From contig CM057835.1 in assembly GCA_030068075.1 (NCBI GenBank), forward strand, positions 36,755,715-36,819,714: 64,000 nt of DNA, written 5' to 3'. This document shows positions 12,372 through 23,235 of this stretch, piece after piece. The notes beneath the pieces are model-generated. The model had not been told where the DNA came from, searched no databases, and worked only from the letters and a program-made list of their open reading frames with translations. This DNA comes from Paguma larvata (Eukaryota; Chordata; Mammalia; Carnivora; Viverridae). The translations under genes and the position numbers were made by a program. Positions within the stretch are counted from its first letter, which is position 1. Every line of letters starts with the position of its first letter.

Positions 12372-13212
12372 AGAAGACATGATGCGGGAAGAATAGACAC
12401 TTTTCCAAAGAAGACCTAAAGATGGCTAATGCACACATGAAAAGATGCTCAACATCACTCATCAGGGAAATGCAAATCAAAACTGCAATGAGATATCCCG
12501 TCGCACCAGTCAAAATGGCTAAAATCAAGAACATAGGAAACAACAACTGTTAGTGAGGATGTGGAGAAAGGAGAACCCTCTGACACAGTTTGTGGGAATG
12601 CAAACTGGTACAGCCACTCTGGAAAACAGTATGGAGTTTTCTCAAAAAGTTAAAAATAGGACTATCCTACAATCCAGCAATTACACTACCAGGTATGTGC
12701 CCAAAGAATACAAAAATACTTATTTGAAGGGATACATGCACCCTAATGTTTACAGCATTATCTACAATAGCCAAATTGTGGAAAGAGCCAAAAACGTCCA
12801 TTGACTAATGGATAAGGGGATGTGGTATATATACACAATGGAATATTACTCAGTCGTAAAAATGAATGAAATCTTGCCATTTGCAACGACATGGATGGAG
12901 CTAGTGTATTATAATAAGCAAAATAAGTTAGAGAAAAATACCACATGATTTCACTCATATGTGGAATTTAAGAAACAAAACAAAACTAATGATCATAGGG
13001 GGAAAGGAAAGAGAGGCAAGCCAAGAAATAGACTATCAACTAGAAACAAAAAATTGATGGTTACTAGAAGGGAAGTGGGTGGAACATGGGTTAAAAAGGT
13101 CATGGGCATTAAGGAGTATACTTGTGATGAGCACTGGACATTGTATGGAAGTGCTGAATCACTAAATTGTACACTGGAAATTAATATTACCCTGTTAACG
13201 AAAACTGAGTAG
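12372..13212 (+). mobile_element. 5'-truncated L1 3' end
   Basis: It starts inside the ORF2 C-terminus ('cacttttccaaagaagacc', 'aaatgcaaatcaaaactgc'), continues through 'gcaaactggtacagccactc' and 'ggatggagctagtgtattat', and ends in the 3' UTR ('gatgagcactggacattg'). Carnivore L1 3' UTR style. In-frame stops are present, so it is inactive. Confidence 0.92.
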
Positions 13213-14616
13213 TATGCTTGAGTTACACAATTTCTCAAATTTTGTTTTGAGCAGGAGGCAATAGTAATTGGATATTCTTATTTGAAGACATCTTTCTAGA
13301 AGAAGAATTGTTATCCTGGCTGGAGGCAATCATGTCATTATATAACATTCCAAGCACCAATTCATATTTTTTTGACAAACCAAAGCTCTTCTCCAAGCCG
13401 GGCACTGGAAAAGGATGCTAATGGTTCAGTGCAATTCATAAGCCAAAGTAATGTTGTATGAGTGGCATTACCTCACACCAAGTCTGAAATGTAGCACTGC
13501 CCAAGAGCAAAAATAAATTTGAAGCACAAGAATCCTGTGAGAGAAACTCTACCAAGTAGATACTACGTAGCCTCGTCATTGCCTTGGAAAACCATAACAG
13601 AACACATCAGCATTTTGAAACATCACGGTCCAATGAAGGACTAACACCATAGTCCGAAACAGGAGTATGAAGTATTGGAAAATAAAGAATCCTCATGACC
13701 TAGAATTTAGGTCTCTAGGGAGGCACTGAGGCTTATCTTGACCTTTACTGTTCATGTTCCCCAATGCAATTTGATGTTAACCTGACAATCTCAGATTCAT
13801 TTGAGCTGCTTTCCTGAAGACTGAAACATGACTAACTTTAGAACAGAGGCAAACACGTCAGTGCATGCATTTTAAGCAGAATGATATTTGAGGTAAGGAA
13901 GCTGAGAAATCTGTCATCCCCAGTACAAGTCACTGAGCAACCTCATGCCAAGCCAGTTTCATAGACTATGCAGAATTCACAAAGTGTAAATTAAGTGCTT
14001 GATGTCTGGGAAGGGAATGATAATTAAAATAGAATGGATCATCTACTTTTCTTTAGAATATTATGTTTGGGGAAAATTATATGTGAAAAAATTTAAAATC
14101 CAACATAATACGCACTCTGGAATTCCATAGTATAATAATTATTCTCAAGGGAATTACACACAGGTATAAGACTTCCAGTCAGGGGGATTATTTAACTAGT
14201 TAAGATTTTTAAGTTTAAAACCTACCAAGGTTAGCTTTGAAATAGACTCCTTAAGTCAAACAATGGCAGGTTGGAATAATGGTAGTAGGTTAATTCTATG
14301 GACTATTCTATAGACCTTAACACTATAATTGTGAATATGTTCAGAGGCAAGTTAGTAAGTGTTGGGCAGCATGGAAAACTGCTCGAGACATAAAAGGAGA
14401 TTAAAAGGCAGTGTACTCAAGTACGCGCCTAGTATTGTTACAACTGTGTAGAATTATATGAATGAGGCCCAGAAGGAAAAGAAAAAAATAAATTGTTAGG
14501 GTAGGATTATAGGTGACTTGCTTTTCAAGATTCGTACTATTATTTTCAATAATGAAAATTTTGGAAAGACTACAGAAGTAGAACATCATATATGTAAGAC
14601 ATTGAAGAAAAAAAGC
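13213..14616. other. Unassigned sequence
   Basis: No gene or repeat recognised in 1.4 kb of AT-rich sequence. No reading frame exceeds about 80 codons. Confidence 0.4.
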
Positions 14617-14840
14617 AGGAGGTGACTGGGTGGCTCAATCGGTTAAGTGCCTGACTCCTGATTTCGGCTCAGGTCATGGTCTCATGATCTCATAGCTTCG
14701 TGGGTTCAAGCCCTGCATTAGGCTTTGTGCTGATGGGGTGGAGCCTCCTTAGGATTCTCTCCCTCTCTCTTTCTCTATGCCCCTCCCCCACTTGCACAGT
14801 CTGTCTCTCTCAAAATAAATAAACTTAAAAAAAAAAAACA
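14617..14840 (+). mobile_element. CAN SINE (SINEC_Fc type)
   Basis: Head 'gaggtgactgggtggctcaa', B-box region 'gtgggttcaagccctgc', a CT-rich segment and an A-rich tail 'aataaataaacttaaaaaaa'. The segment 'cggctcaggtcatggtctca' is followed by a second 'tgatctca', a small internal duplication. Flanking 'gaaaaaaagcagg' / 'agaaaaggcagg' is an imperfect target duplication. Confidence 0.93.
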
Positions 14841-15197
14841 AGAAAAGGCAGGCAACATGGGAACTGTGGGAAACATCTGATTAAATGATTATAATCTACT
14901 TCTCATAAGATATACCATAAGTATACTTAATTACCAACAAGTTAGACTTTTGCCTAGATGGTAAAAGATGATGGTATAGGTCTGTTTCTTGAGTAATTTT
15001 AATTCACATGATCACTGGTACAGCATCTATGGCACTCATAGTTATATTTCCATGAAGGGTAACCTATGATCAACATAACTGAAATGGTGGGAGGGTAGGG
15101 AGGGCAGGCAGGGAGAGGAGGAATACAGGTACAGTTTGAGATAATCAGAATTACACACACACACACACACACACAAATTCATTTGCCTCCTATTATC
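14841..15197. other. Unassigned sequence with (AC)11 microsatellite
   Basis: No gene recognised. It contains an uninterrupted (AC)11 run at 15153-15174, a likely polymorphic marker. Confidence 0.6.
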
Positions 15198-15211
15198 TCT
15201 ATTCCATTTTC

Positions 15212-15434
15212 TTTCTTTCTTTTTTTTTTTTTTTTTTAGCGTTTATTTATTTTTGAGAGACATAGAGACAGAGTTTGAGCAGGTCAGAGAGAGAGGGAGA
15301 TACAGAATCTGAAGCAGGCTCCAGGCTCTGAGCTGTCAGCACAGAGCCCGATGCGGGGCTCGAACCCACAGACTGCGAGATCATGACCTGAGCCGAAGTC
15401 GGCCGCTTAACCAACTGAGCCACCCACGCGCCCC
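15212..15434 (-). mobile_element. CAN SINE (SINEC_Fc type), full length
   Basis: On the minus strand it begins 'ggggcgcgtgggtggctcag' and runs to a long A tail (T-run at 15219-15237). The body keeps 'tgctgacagctcagagcctg'. Target duplications 'tctattccattttc' at 15198-15211 and 15435-15448 differ at one base. High similarity to consensus points to a young insertion. Confidence 0.97.
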
Positions 15435-15448
15435 TCTATTCCACTTTC

Positions 15449-16046
15449 AATCCTACCCTGAAGGTTTTCTGCTTCTCTGGTAGTTCCCGACATGTATATC
15501 TAGCTGTGAGTACTGCTTGTGGAAATAGCTTTGGACTCGCACTTGCTTGGGTACTAATCTTTACTTATTTATTTTATTTCTTTACTTACTAATATTACTT
15601 ACTAAGGTAGAGGCCTGAACAAGTTAGTAAGCTCTGAAACTTGATTTTCTCATTTATAAAAAGCGTAAAACACATTTCCTGTAGGATGTATAAAGAGGAG
15701 CAAGACAGCTACGTGAAGTTGCTAACATAATACATGTGTACAGCAGCCATTAAATAAAGTTTGTTCCCTCCTCATTTTTTTCCCCTTTGTACACAGGACT
15801 CTGGTATTCAAGTATTTGACAGTTTAGATAAAATGAAGGTGAATCCACCTTAGCTGTAGGTTGCTTTCACAACTTGCTCCTTCCCCCATATTTACCCTCA
15901 ACACAGACCAGAAACCCTAGGCTATAACCAACTCGATGGCAGAATGAGGCCAGGCCAGGCTTGTTTGGACATCAAAGACCAGAAGGAGTTGGCTCTATTT
16001 GTAAGCTGTATTTAAATTTCAGTTCTATCTAATCTGGCTTTTGGAG
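15449..16046. other. Unassigned sequence
   Basis: No gene or repeat family recognised. Confidence 0.4.
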
Positions 16047-16220
16047 TTGGCTGCCCAAAACAGTAGCCACTGGCCACATGCGGCTGTTCACATGAAGATT
16101 AGAGAAAAGGCATTTGAAGCGTTCAGTCACATTTCAGACACTCAGTGGGCACATGTGGTGAATGGCTATCAAATCGGGTGGCACAGATATAGAATATGAT
16201 CACTGCAGAATGTTTAGAAC
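16047..16220. mobile_element. hAT-Charlie-type nonautonomous DNA transposon
   Basis: Landmarks 'cagtagccactggccacatg', 'aagcgttcagtcacattt' and 'gcacagatatagaatatgat' match the common element built on ...gtagccactagccacatgtggct...ggacagcacagatatagaac. Terminal inverted repeats are too decayed to define. Which subfamily (MER-type) is uncertain. Confidence 0.6.
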
Positions 16221-16580
16221 TCTCAAGTTCTGGAGGTATCAGTGAGAATAGGAGGTGCCCTAGGATTAGTGATCATATTCATTATTTTGCATCTTTCAGA
16301 CTGGAAAAATAAACTCAGATACTGATGGGGAGGTAGAAGAAACACTTGATGAGGGGCCTCAATATACACAAGCATTCCAGACACCAGCAGCCTATGAGAC
16401 ACCGATAGCATTCTTTCCCACATACCACAGCCCAGTTATAAAGTGATAAGGTAGGTCAACCTCAGGGTAATTTCAGTGACATTTTCGCTAGCAAGGTGGA
16501 GTACCAAATCCTTAACCAAATCCCGGTGCTCTATGCCAAAGGCTGAAACATCTCTAGATCCACCCACGTTGTTGCAGAGA
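16221..16580. other. Unassigned sequence
   Basis: No gene or repeat recognised. Confidence 0.4.
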
Positions 16581-16660
16581 GGACTGTTGAATCACCATAT
16601 TGCACACCTGAAACTAATAGAACACTGCACAGTTAACTATACTGGCATTTTTTTAAAAGC
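16581..16660 (+). mobile_element. Short L1 3' end fragment
   Basis: 'ttgaatcaccatattgcaca', then 'cctgaaactaatagaacact' and 'gttaactatactgg' match the terminal L1 3' UTR (consensus: ccactatattgtacacctgaaactaatataacactgtatgttaactatactgg). Only about 80 bases remain. Confidence 0.75.
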
Positions 16661-17189
16661 AGAAATATCTTATAAAGATATACAGCATTAAAGATTTCCT
16701 AAACAGTTGGCGGTTTTTTGTTTCTGTGCAAGAGAGTAGTAGACTCTAGGTGTTACGAGTATCTATGATGGACATGGGTGGGGGAAGGGGACACCAAACT
16801 ACTCCAACTGTTCAGTTTCACTTTGAATTTCTTGAATCGATTGTTAATTAAGACTGGTCCCTATTAATCTACTTTGTCAACAGGGGGCCCTCGTGAGTTA
16901 CCATCCCTGCCATCATCGCGAACTCCTTATAAACCAGAACATTATCGGCCAGTCACTTGGGACCTACAACGTTTTAAATAAAGCATTAGCCCACTTTAAA
17001 TAAAATACATGTATTGTCCTCATAGTCAAATTTTCATGTTTCTCCCACAAAGGAGCTCTTGGGAAGTTTTCATCTGCTCGGGCACATGGGCTTCATCTGG
17101 ACCACGGAGCCCCGCTGAGACCCCTGGGGCCAGGGGGCTACGCTCTGCGTGGAAGACCAGCACAACTATAAATTCATGGTCTCCCAACC
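16661..17189. other. Unassigned sequence
   Basis: No gene recognised. A 96-codon plus-strand frame starting at 17009 runs into the L2 below and has no family resemblance. Confidence 0.4.
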
Positions 17190-17580
17190 TGAGTGGGTGT
17201 CACCGCTTCTGGATCATCCCTCTGCCTCCCTGGTCAGCACTCTGTCATTATTCATACACCAGACATTTTAGTACTCTTGCAGTTTCTTCAGATCTCTGAC
17301 CCTTCCACCTTTCCCTCCCTCAGCAGATGGTCGTGCCTTGAACTTCAGAGGGCATTGAAGCCATTAGACAAGGATTTAAGTTTCCTGCCCCCAAACCTAC
17401 ACATTCACCTACAAGGTAGCCCTGTCCTTCTGTTTCTTGCTCACTGCAGTGAAGAGGTGTATCCCAGCCAGTTGCCTCCTGCTTTCTCGAAGACTTGCCT
17501 GGTCACTTTCTACCAGACCTTATGTGCCCCTTTCTCTTGGCTTCTTCCCAGAAGAATCGAACTGTACAAGTCCCTTTTAT

Positions 17581-17795
17581 TATTTTTTAAATATTTAATG
17601 TTTGACTTTTGAGAGACAGAATACAAGTGGGGCAGGGGTAGAAAAAGATAGGGAGACACAGAATCTGATCCGAAGCAGTCTCCAGGCTCTGAGCTGTCGG
17701 CGCAGAGCCCCACGTGAGGCTTGAACCCATGAATCTTGAGAGCATGACCTGAGCTGAAGTAGGACATGTAACCGACTGAGTCACCCAGGCACCCC
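17581..17795 (-). mobile_element. CAN SINE, left member of a composite
   Basis: On the minus strand it starts 'ggggtgcctgggtgactcag', contains 'gccgacagctcagagcctgg' and ends in an A-rich tail. I find no target duplication of its own. A 10-bp direct repeat, 'tcccttttat' (17571-17580 and 18064-18073), encloses this SINE, a 62-base spacer and the next SINE together. Confidence 0.94.
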
Positions 17796-17857
17796 AATAA
17801 ATGGCTTTAAATATTACAGAATTCTGTATAGGTGTGAGATATCTCATTGTGGTTTTT
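17796..17857. other. Spacer between two SINEs, partly L1-like
   Basis: These 62 bases contain 'aggtgtgagatatctcattg' followed by 'tggttttta', close to antisense L1 ORF2 (aggtgtgaggtgatatctcattgtggtttt). They do not belong to the surrounding L2, so they may have been carried in with the SINEs. Confidence 0.5.
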
Positions 17858-18063
17858 AAGTTATATTTTTTTAATGTTTATTTTTGAGAGAGAGGCAGAG
17901 TGTGAGTGGGGGAGGGGCAGAGAGAGAAGGAGACCCAGAATCTGAAGCAGGCTCTAGGCTGAGCTGTCAGCACAGAGCCTGGTGCAGGGCTTGAACTCAC
18001 GAACTATGAGATCACGACCTGAGCGGAAGTCAGATGCTGAACCGACTGAGCCACTCAGGCATC
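17858..18063 (-). mobile_element. CAN SINE, right member of a composite
   Basis: On the minus strand it runs from 'gatgcctgagtggctcagtc' through 'gctgagctgtcagcacagag' (as read on the given strand) to an A-rich tail. Part of the usual 'ctcagagcctgg' body is shortened. Same orientation as its partner at 17581-17795. Confidence 0.93.
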
Positions 18064-18424
18064 TCCCTTTTATCTTAAATCAACTTTTCTTCCCCATAGA
18101 TTCCCCTTTATCTCATCTTTACAGCCAAATATCTTAGGGCTTATCTAAAAACCTACCCTCTCCACTTGCCCTGGACTCTACTTTTTGCCTTCTGGAGTCC
18201 AGTGTGACTAGGCCACTGAAATTACTTTCATCAAGATCCCCAACTACCTTTCGTTGCTAAAAATCAATAGGCACTTTTCAGTCATTATCTTACTTGACCT
18301 TTGCGGAGCATTCGGACTTATCAACCCTTTGCTCATTCTTGAGATGCTATTTTCTTCAGGCTTCCATGACAACGTACCCAAATGCTCCTTCTCCTGTGTT
18401 TCTGGCCTATCATTCATCTCTCAT

Positions 18425-18888
18425 TGTAGTAAATACAAAGTATAGAATTTTACCATTTTCACCATTTAAATGTACAGTTTAGTAATGTCAAGGACATTTA
18501 CATTGTTGTGTGACCATCATCGGCATCCATCTCCAGAACGCTTTTCGTGTTATAAAAAAAACTCTACACCCATCGAGTAACTCCCCTTTCTCTCCCTCCC
18601 CTCAGCCCTTGAAAACCACCATTCTACCTCCCCCCTTTACAAATTTATTCCCCGTGACTCATGAGTGGAATCACACAGTATTTCTCTTTTTGGGACTGAC
18701 ATTTCCTTCAACATAATGTCCTTAAGTTTCATCTGCGTTATAGCATGAAACCTAATTTCCTTTAAGGCACAAGAATATTTTGTTGTATGTATATACCATG
18801 CTTTGTTTATCCTTTCCTCTGTTAATGGGCAGTTGGGTTGCTGCTACCTTTTGCCTACTGTCAATAATGCTGCTATGAAATTGGATGT
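18425..18888 (-). mobile_element. Antisense L1M 3' end inside the L2
   Basis: Antisense L1 landmarks in order: 'ttgttgtgtgaccatcatcg', 'catccatctccagaacgctt', 'gaaaaccaccattctacc', 'gagtggaatcacacagtatt', 'cttcaacataatgtccttaa' and 'caataatgctgctatgaa'. L2 text stops at its left edge and resumes at its right edge, so it inserted into the L2. Belongs to the older L1M group by memory. Confidence 0.85.
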
Positions 18889-19649
18889 ATTCTTTTTCTT
18901 CATCTACTTCCTCAATATCGGTCATCTTTAAGGTCCTGGGGCATTTTAGCTATACTCATGGCTTACTGCTTACATGCTAGTGATTCCCAAAGCTATATTC
19001 ATGGTCCATTTCTCTTTTGGGATTCAGATCTCAAATCCCCATGTATATTCATTTAGAGGTCACAGGTACCCTAAACACAACATGTTCAATGTTAAGCTTC
19101 AGATTCTTGCCATCACACCAGTAATGTTCCGTTACCCTGTGTTTCCTATCTCAGCAAGTAATACCATCAAACCTCCTATTTACACCAGGCACCTGGCTGT
19201 CACACTCTGGCAACCATAACAGGGCCACTGGCAGAACTTCTAGGGAGCTCACTCAATTCCATGGTCACCAGGGGACTGTTTCTCACTGTGGCATCATCAG
19301 GACCCCCTGATGGGGGTCCCAAGAGTCAGTCTGTGCTCCTCTGAAACACCCCCTCTCTTCACTAGTCCCTTCTACATGAAATAGTAACACCTCCCTATAG
19401 CTCTTACCTTGTTTTTCTTCTCAGCACTGAAATAGTGCTTACCACATAGCAAGCCCTCAATGCACATGGCCAATGAGTTAACCCTTGACCTCTTCCTTAC
19501 CCAATCCTGTCTAGCTCATGTTCTAAATTGTATTCAAATCCACCCACCTCGCTATCCCAGTGGCCAGAGGGACCATTTTAAGATAGGACACTGGCAGTTT
19601 TACTTCTCTACTTACAGCACTTCAACCATCACTTTCAGAATACAACCCA

Positions 19650-19838
19650 GGGCGCCTGGGTGGCTCAGTCAGTTGAGCATCTGACGTCAGCTCAGATCAT
19701 AATCTCATGGTTTGGGCGTTCAAGACCTGCGTTGGGCTCACTACTATCAGCACAGATCCACTTCAGATCCTCTGTAGCCCCCTCTCTCTGCCCCTCAACT
19801 CATGAATGTGTGCTCTCTCACAAAAATTAACATTAAAA
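19650..19838 (+). mobile_element. CAN SINE inserted in the L2
   Basis: Head 'gggcgcctgggtggctcagt', body shortened ('actactatcagcacagatcc'), CT-rich segment and A-rich tail. Target duplications 'agaatacaaccca' (19637-19649) and 'agagtacaacgca' (19839-19851) differ at two positions. Confidence 0.94.
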
Positions 19839-20340
19839 AGAGTACAACGCAAAGGTCTTCGCTAGCAAGCCAAGGCCCTTCCTGATCTCTCATGCCTCTC
19901 TTGATGCTACTCATCATTGAGCCTCTTTTAACTTAGCCAATGTGTCATACACTTCTCTTATTTTCTTTCCAGGTCTTTGAAGAGGCTGCTAGTCTTTCCA
20001 CCTAAACAACTCTTCCTTTTCTACAGTCTCCTTCTCCTCAACACCTGCTGCCTCCTCCTTTTCCTTCAGGTCTTAGAAGAGAAGTCCCTGCCTCTTGGAA
20101 GCCTTCTCTAATGTCCCTGCTCCAATTGTGGCTTCGTTGTTGCTGCTGGGGGCTCCCGTGGCCTCCTGCACTTCTCCCTACACAGTGCATAGTGCCCTGT
20201 TGTGGGGCTGTCTGTTCCGTGAGTGTTCCCTACATTGGATCATAGCTGTGTCAGGATGGAGACTATGAATTTCTTGCCCAAAACATACGCTCCGCCCCTT
20301 GCACAGTGATGGGGCCATGGTCAAGGCTTAATCTTTTATA

Positions 20341-20470
20341 ATTTTTAAAAACTAGCCTGAGACATTTCAAACATCCAGAAAAGTAGAAAAATTATATAAT
20401 AGCATCAAATACACTCCTATTCACCGGCTAGATTTTTTAATTGTGAACATTTAGCTATATTGTGAGTCAT
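20341..20470. mobile_element. Old interspersed repeat fragment, family name uncertain
   Basis: 'gacatttcaaacatccagaa', 'aagtagaaaaattatataat' and 'cctattcaccggctagattt' resemble a common mammal-wide repeat (aaatttcaaacatacacaaaagtagagagaatagtataatgaac...cccatcacccagctt). I cannot name the family with confidence. Confidence 0.4.
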
Positions 20471-21180
20471 CTCTCTATTAGACACATTTTAAAGTAAAAA
20501 AATTCGTAACTCATACCCAACATGTCCATAGATGACATAAAATAAGAAGAACCGTGAATAAAACCCTCTAAATTGCTCCTTAAGTGTAGTTAAGTGAAAT
20601 TCAGAAATGAGAATATTGAGTTCTGTCCCAGATATTCTTAGAAATGTATTCTCATTGCATCATTTAATTGTCCTCAGTTTTATAGGGTAATATTAATACC
20701 CAAAAGGACCCCGGTCAAGAACCTGTAGCTCTAGGACGGAAGGACAAAGAAAAATACTTGCTGAGTGCTTATGATATATCCAACACTTACATTACCTCCA
20801 AGAGTGCTTACAACGAACTCAAGATGTAAAAATTCTTTGTGGCCAAGTTATTTGTCCACAGATGCTAAAAGAGGAAAATGGCAGATGTAGGAGTTTGTTC
20901 TACATTTTCCTCTCTACTATTCACATATTCTTCACTATTTAAACAATTTAAAATTTAATTAATTTAAATTTAAATTTAAAATTAAACATTTAATTTAATG
21001 CAAAATTAAAATTTAAAGTTTGTTAGCAGTGGTCTGAAATGGATAAAACACATATTGCTTCTACATGCAGAAAAAAAAGCATAGGCTAATTCTCTTTTTA
21101 GTTCTCATTACCCCTATGGTATGGATAGATAGGGAGAACTGCAGCACTGAGCACAGAACAAGTAACGAGTGAGTCAGAAG
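20471..21180. other. Unassigned sequence with an AT-only block
   Basis: No gene recognised. At about 20941-21020 there is a block of (AAATTTA)-like low-complexity sequence, almost free of G and C. A possible weak MIR lies near 20750-20860 but is too diverged to call. Confidence 0.45.
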
Positions 21181-21310
21181 CCACGGTCTGGTGCCTGGAC
21201 TTGGTCATTGGACGTGTAATGGCAGGTTTGTCACTTAACTCTCCTCACCCAAGAATGTTCATCTTTAATATGGGGGAGTTGGATTAGATTGAGGTTCTTT
21301 CCAGTTGTTT
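21180..21310 (-). repeat. MIR SINE fragment, antisense
   Basis: 'tttgtcacttaactctcctc', 'ttcatctttaatatggggga' and 'gttggattagattgaggttc' follow antisense MIR (caagtcacttaacctctctg...catctgtaaaatgag...ttggactagatgat). Confidence 0.6.
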
Positions 21311-21709
21311 AAAGAAGATACAAATGAAACCCTTTTAATTCTTAGTGATTTGCTTCAGTCCTCGGCTGGTGAAGACCACGTATCCCAGTCCTATCTCCAT
21401 GCATTCTCAGTGAATATACTCACTGGGGACAGGGCCGGGAGAGGGCTAGACGTACAGGCCAAATTGAATTGGAATGTTGGCCAGCCAACTAGAATAATCT
21501 TCAAACTTACAGAAGCAGATCTCCCACTGATTATGGTATGGAAACTAATGAGGCAGACTGTTAGAAGAGGAGCCAAGAAAAAGGTCCTCTTTCAGAGAGG
21601 ACCCCGGCTTCATCCCTGCCCCCAGTGGATCCTCTGCTACACAAGCCGTCCTACTTAGCATATTTTTTTTTAAAGCAGTCAATTCGATTAGATGCTAAGC
21701 TTTAAGATC

Positions 21710-21985
21710 TCTATCTTGTTTACCCTTATAATCTTAGCTTTTAGCGTAGCGCCTGACACATAGTTAGTTATCCATAAATGTTTATGGTATGAACAGCCCA
21801 TCTCCCCACCTGAGTATCCCAGTCCAACTCACCTCCAAGGCTCAGCTCAGATGTCATCTCTACCCCCACCCCAACCTATCCTTCACAGCCTGCCCTCCCA
21901 GGCCCCAACCTATCTTTCTGTGTTTCTCCTATGGTGTGTCTCATTTTGTATACAGTTATAGAGATTACATATATCTATCTTAACT
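21710..21985 (+). mobile_element. L2 LINE 3' end pieces
   Basis: 'gcgcctgacacatagttagt' and 'tatccataaatgtttatgg' match the L2 3' terminus (gtgcctggcacatagtaggcgctcaataaatgtttg). The adjoining 'ctcagctcagatgtcatctc' and 'tctgtgtttctcctatggtg' match a more 5' part of L2. The order is therefore rearranged, or two L2 copies abut near 21788. Confidence 0.6.
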
Positions 21986-22239
21986 TGCCAATAAGGGCAG
22001 ACTAAGACATAAGCTATCTTCTGCTCACCATGGAAGCTCTGCAGTATGTAGTTTAGAGCAGGTACCCAAATGTTTGTGGAAAAAGCCTATCATTTTTATA
22101 CGTATATCAAAGCAACTAGCACTGCTCTTTACATACAGGAGACACTCAAATATTATCGAATTACATGCTCTTTCTGATCAAGTTGTGGTGAGGCTGTTAC
22201 TCTCTGTTAAGGACTCCAAACCTTTTGGGAAGAAATATG

Positions 22240-22610
22240 ATAAGCTAGTTTAAAAGTCATAAGAATAGTCAAATCTTTGAATAACCCACTCTTAGGATTT
22301 TGTACTAAGGAAATATACAACAACAAAAATACACAAATTAGACTGAACCAAACCAACAACAAAATTGAAGGCTACTATGGCACATTGATATCGTAGTATA
22401 CTAAGGATAGTTCTGAAGATCTTGAAAGGCTTATGACTAACACTAAGGAGAACACAAAGTTCCCATCCAATATAGAAAAAGCAGGAATACTTGTGAGAAA
22501 AGAAAATAAACAAAAAGCCAAAGTTATTTTGGAATGGTGTTGTTCTGGGTGATTTTCTTCTTTCCAGACTTTTCTATAAATATAACATTTTTATAATAAA
22601 AATTTGGTAT
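22240..22610 (+). mobile_element. Old L1/HAL1-like 3' fragment
   Basis: 'aacccactcttaggattttg', 'tactaaggaaatatacaac' and the closing 'tttctataaatataacattt' then 'ttataataaaaattt' resemble old L1M or HAL1 3' sequence. Diverged, with no clear ends. Confidence 0.45.
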
Positions 22611-23024
22611 AGTCAATATTAATCTTTCCTTAATGTGGCTATATTTTCCATAGATAGTTATTCAGTGAGGACCAAAACATAAAATTGAATTGTCTACTAA
22701 ACAGCTATGTTCCAGGATTTAACTCAAGGATTCAAAGGATACCTTACTTGAGAGGCTATTCTGGGTCATGAGGTAGAAGGTACAGGTATTATTGTACATA
22801 GTGCAGAAACAGATTTGGTTAAAAAGTAAGCAGCTACGCTCAGTCAAAGATTCTCAGGAACCACACGAGTGAGATGACTCACTCAAGCAACTAGTAATAC
22901 TAGTTTCTGAGAGGGTTAAATAAGGAGGCTCCACCCCAAAGGGATATGAAGAGAAAGAGGAAGCAAGAATAGCAGTCTCCTTGGTAAATGGATAAGGAAA
23001 TGGTGGAGAACTATGATCTCAGAA
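22611..23024. other. Unassigned sequence
   Basis: No gene or repeat recognised. Confidence 0.4.
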
Positions 23025-23235
23025 GGATCTATAAACTATGGCCTGCCAGCCAAATGCCATCTACTGTCTGTTTCTGTAAATAAAGTTTTATTGGAACACA
23101 GCCAAGCCTATTCATTTATATATTGTCCATAGCAGTTTTCACACTACGTTGAGTTGAATAGTTGTGGCAGAGACTGTATGGCCCACAAGGCAGAAAATAT
23201 TCATGATGTGGCTCTTTACAGAAAAGGGAACATTT
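23025..23235. mobile_element. hAT-Charlie-type nonautonomous DNA transposon
   Basis: 'ataaactatggcctgccagc', 'gtaaataaagttttattgga', 'acacagccaagcctattcat' and 'agagactgtatggcccacaa', ending 'ggctctttacag', are nearly consensus for a well-known mammalian element (gcaaactatggcccgcgggcc...gtaaataaagttttattggaacacagcc). The family name is uncertain (MER58-like by memory). A second copy in the opposite orientation lies at 44628-44830. Confidence 0.8.

Larger units (their letters stand above)
17190..20340 (+). mobile_element. Long L2 LINE remnant with reverse-transcriptase relic, interrupted by later insertions
   Basis: Ordered blocks match L2 over most of ORF2: 'cagcagatggtcgtgccttg' and 'acctacacattcacctacaa' (about 17325-17415); 'tttctcgaagacttgcctgg'; the reverse-transcriptase segment at about 18280-18370, translating to L-L-D-L-C-G-A-F-G-L-I-N (the CR1/L2-clade LLDLSAAFDTVDH block, now lacking the catalytic aspartate); 'tagtgattcccaaagctat' and 'aaacacaacatgttcaatg' (18980-19100); and the 3' part around 19860-20320. 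It is interrupted by a SINE composite (17581-18063), an antisense L1 (18425-18888) and a SINE (19650-19838). Without these about 2.0 kb of L2 remain, unusually complete for this ancient family. All frames are broken. Confidence 0.7.

Noticed and set aside
17193..17612. 139-codon plus-strand frame
   Set aside because: It falls in the L2 remnant and its end crosses into a SINE. It is at best a relic of L2 ORF2, with the other blocks in different frames.
20941..21020. AT-only block considered as the core of a hAT element
   Set aside because: Neither side has the expected 'agccacatgtggc' arms, so it is kept as low-complexity sequence.
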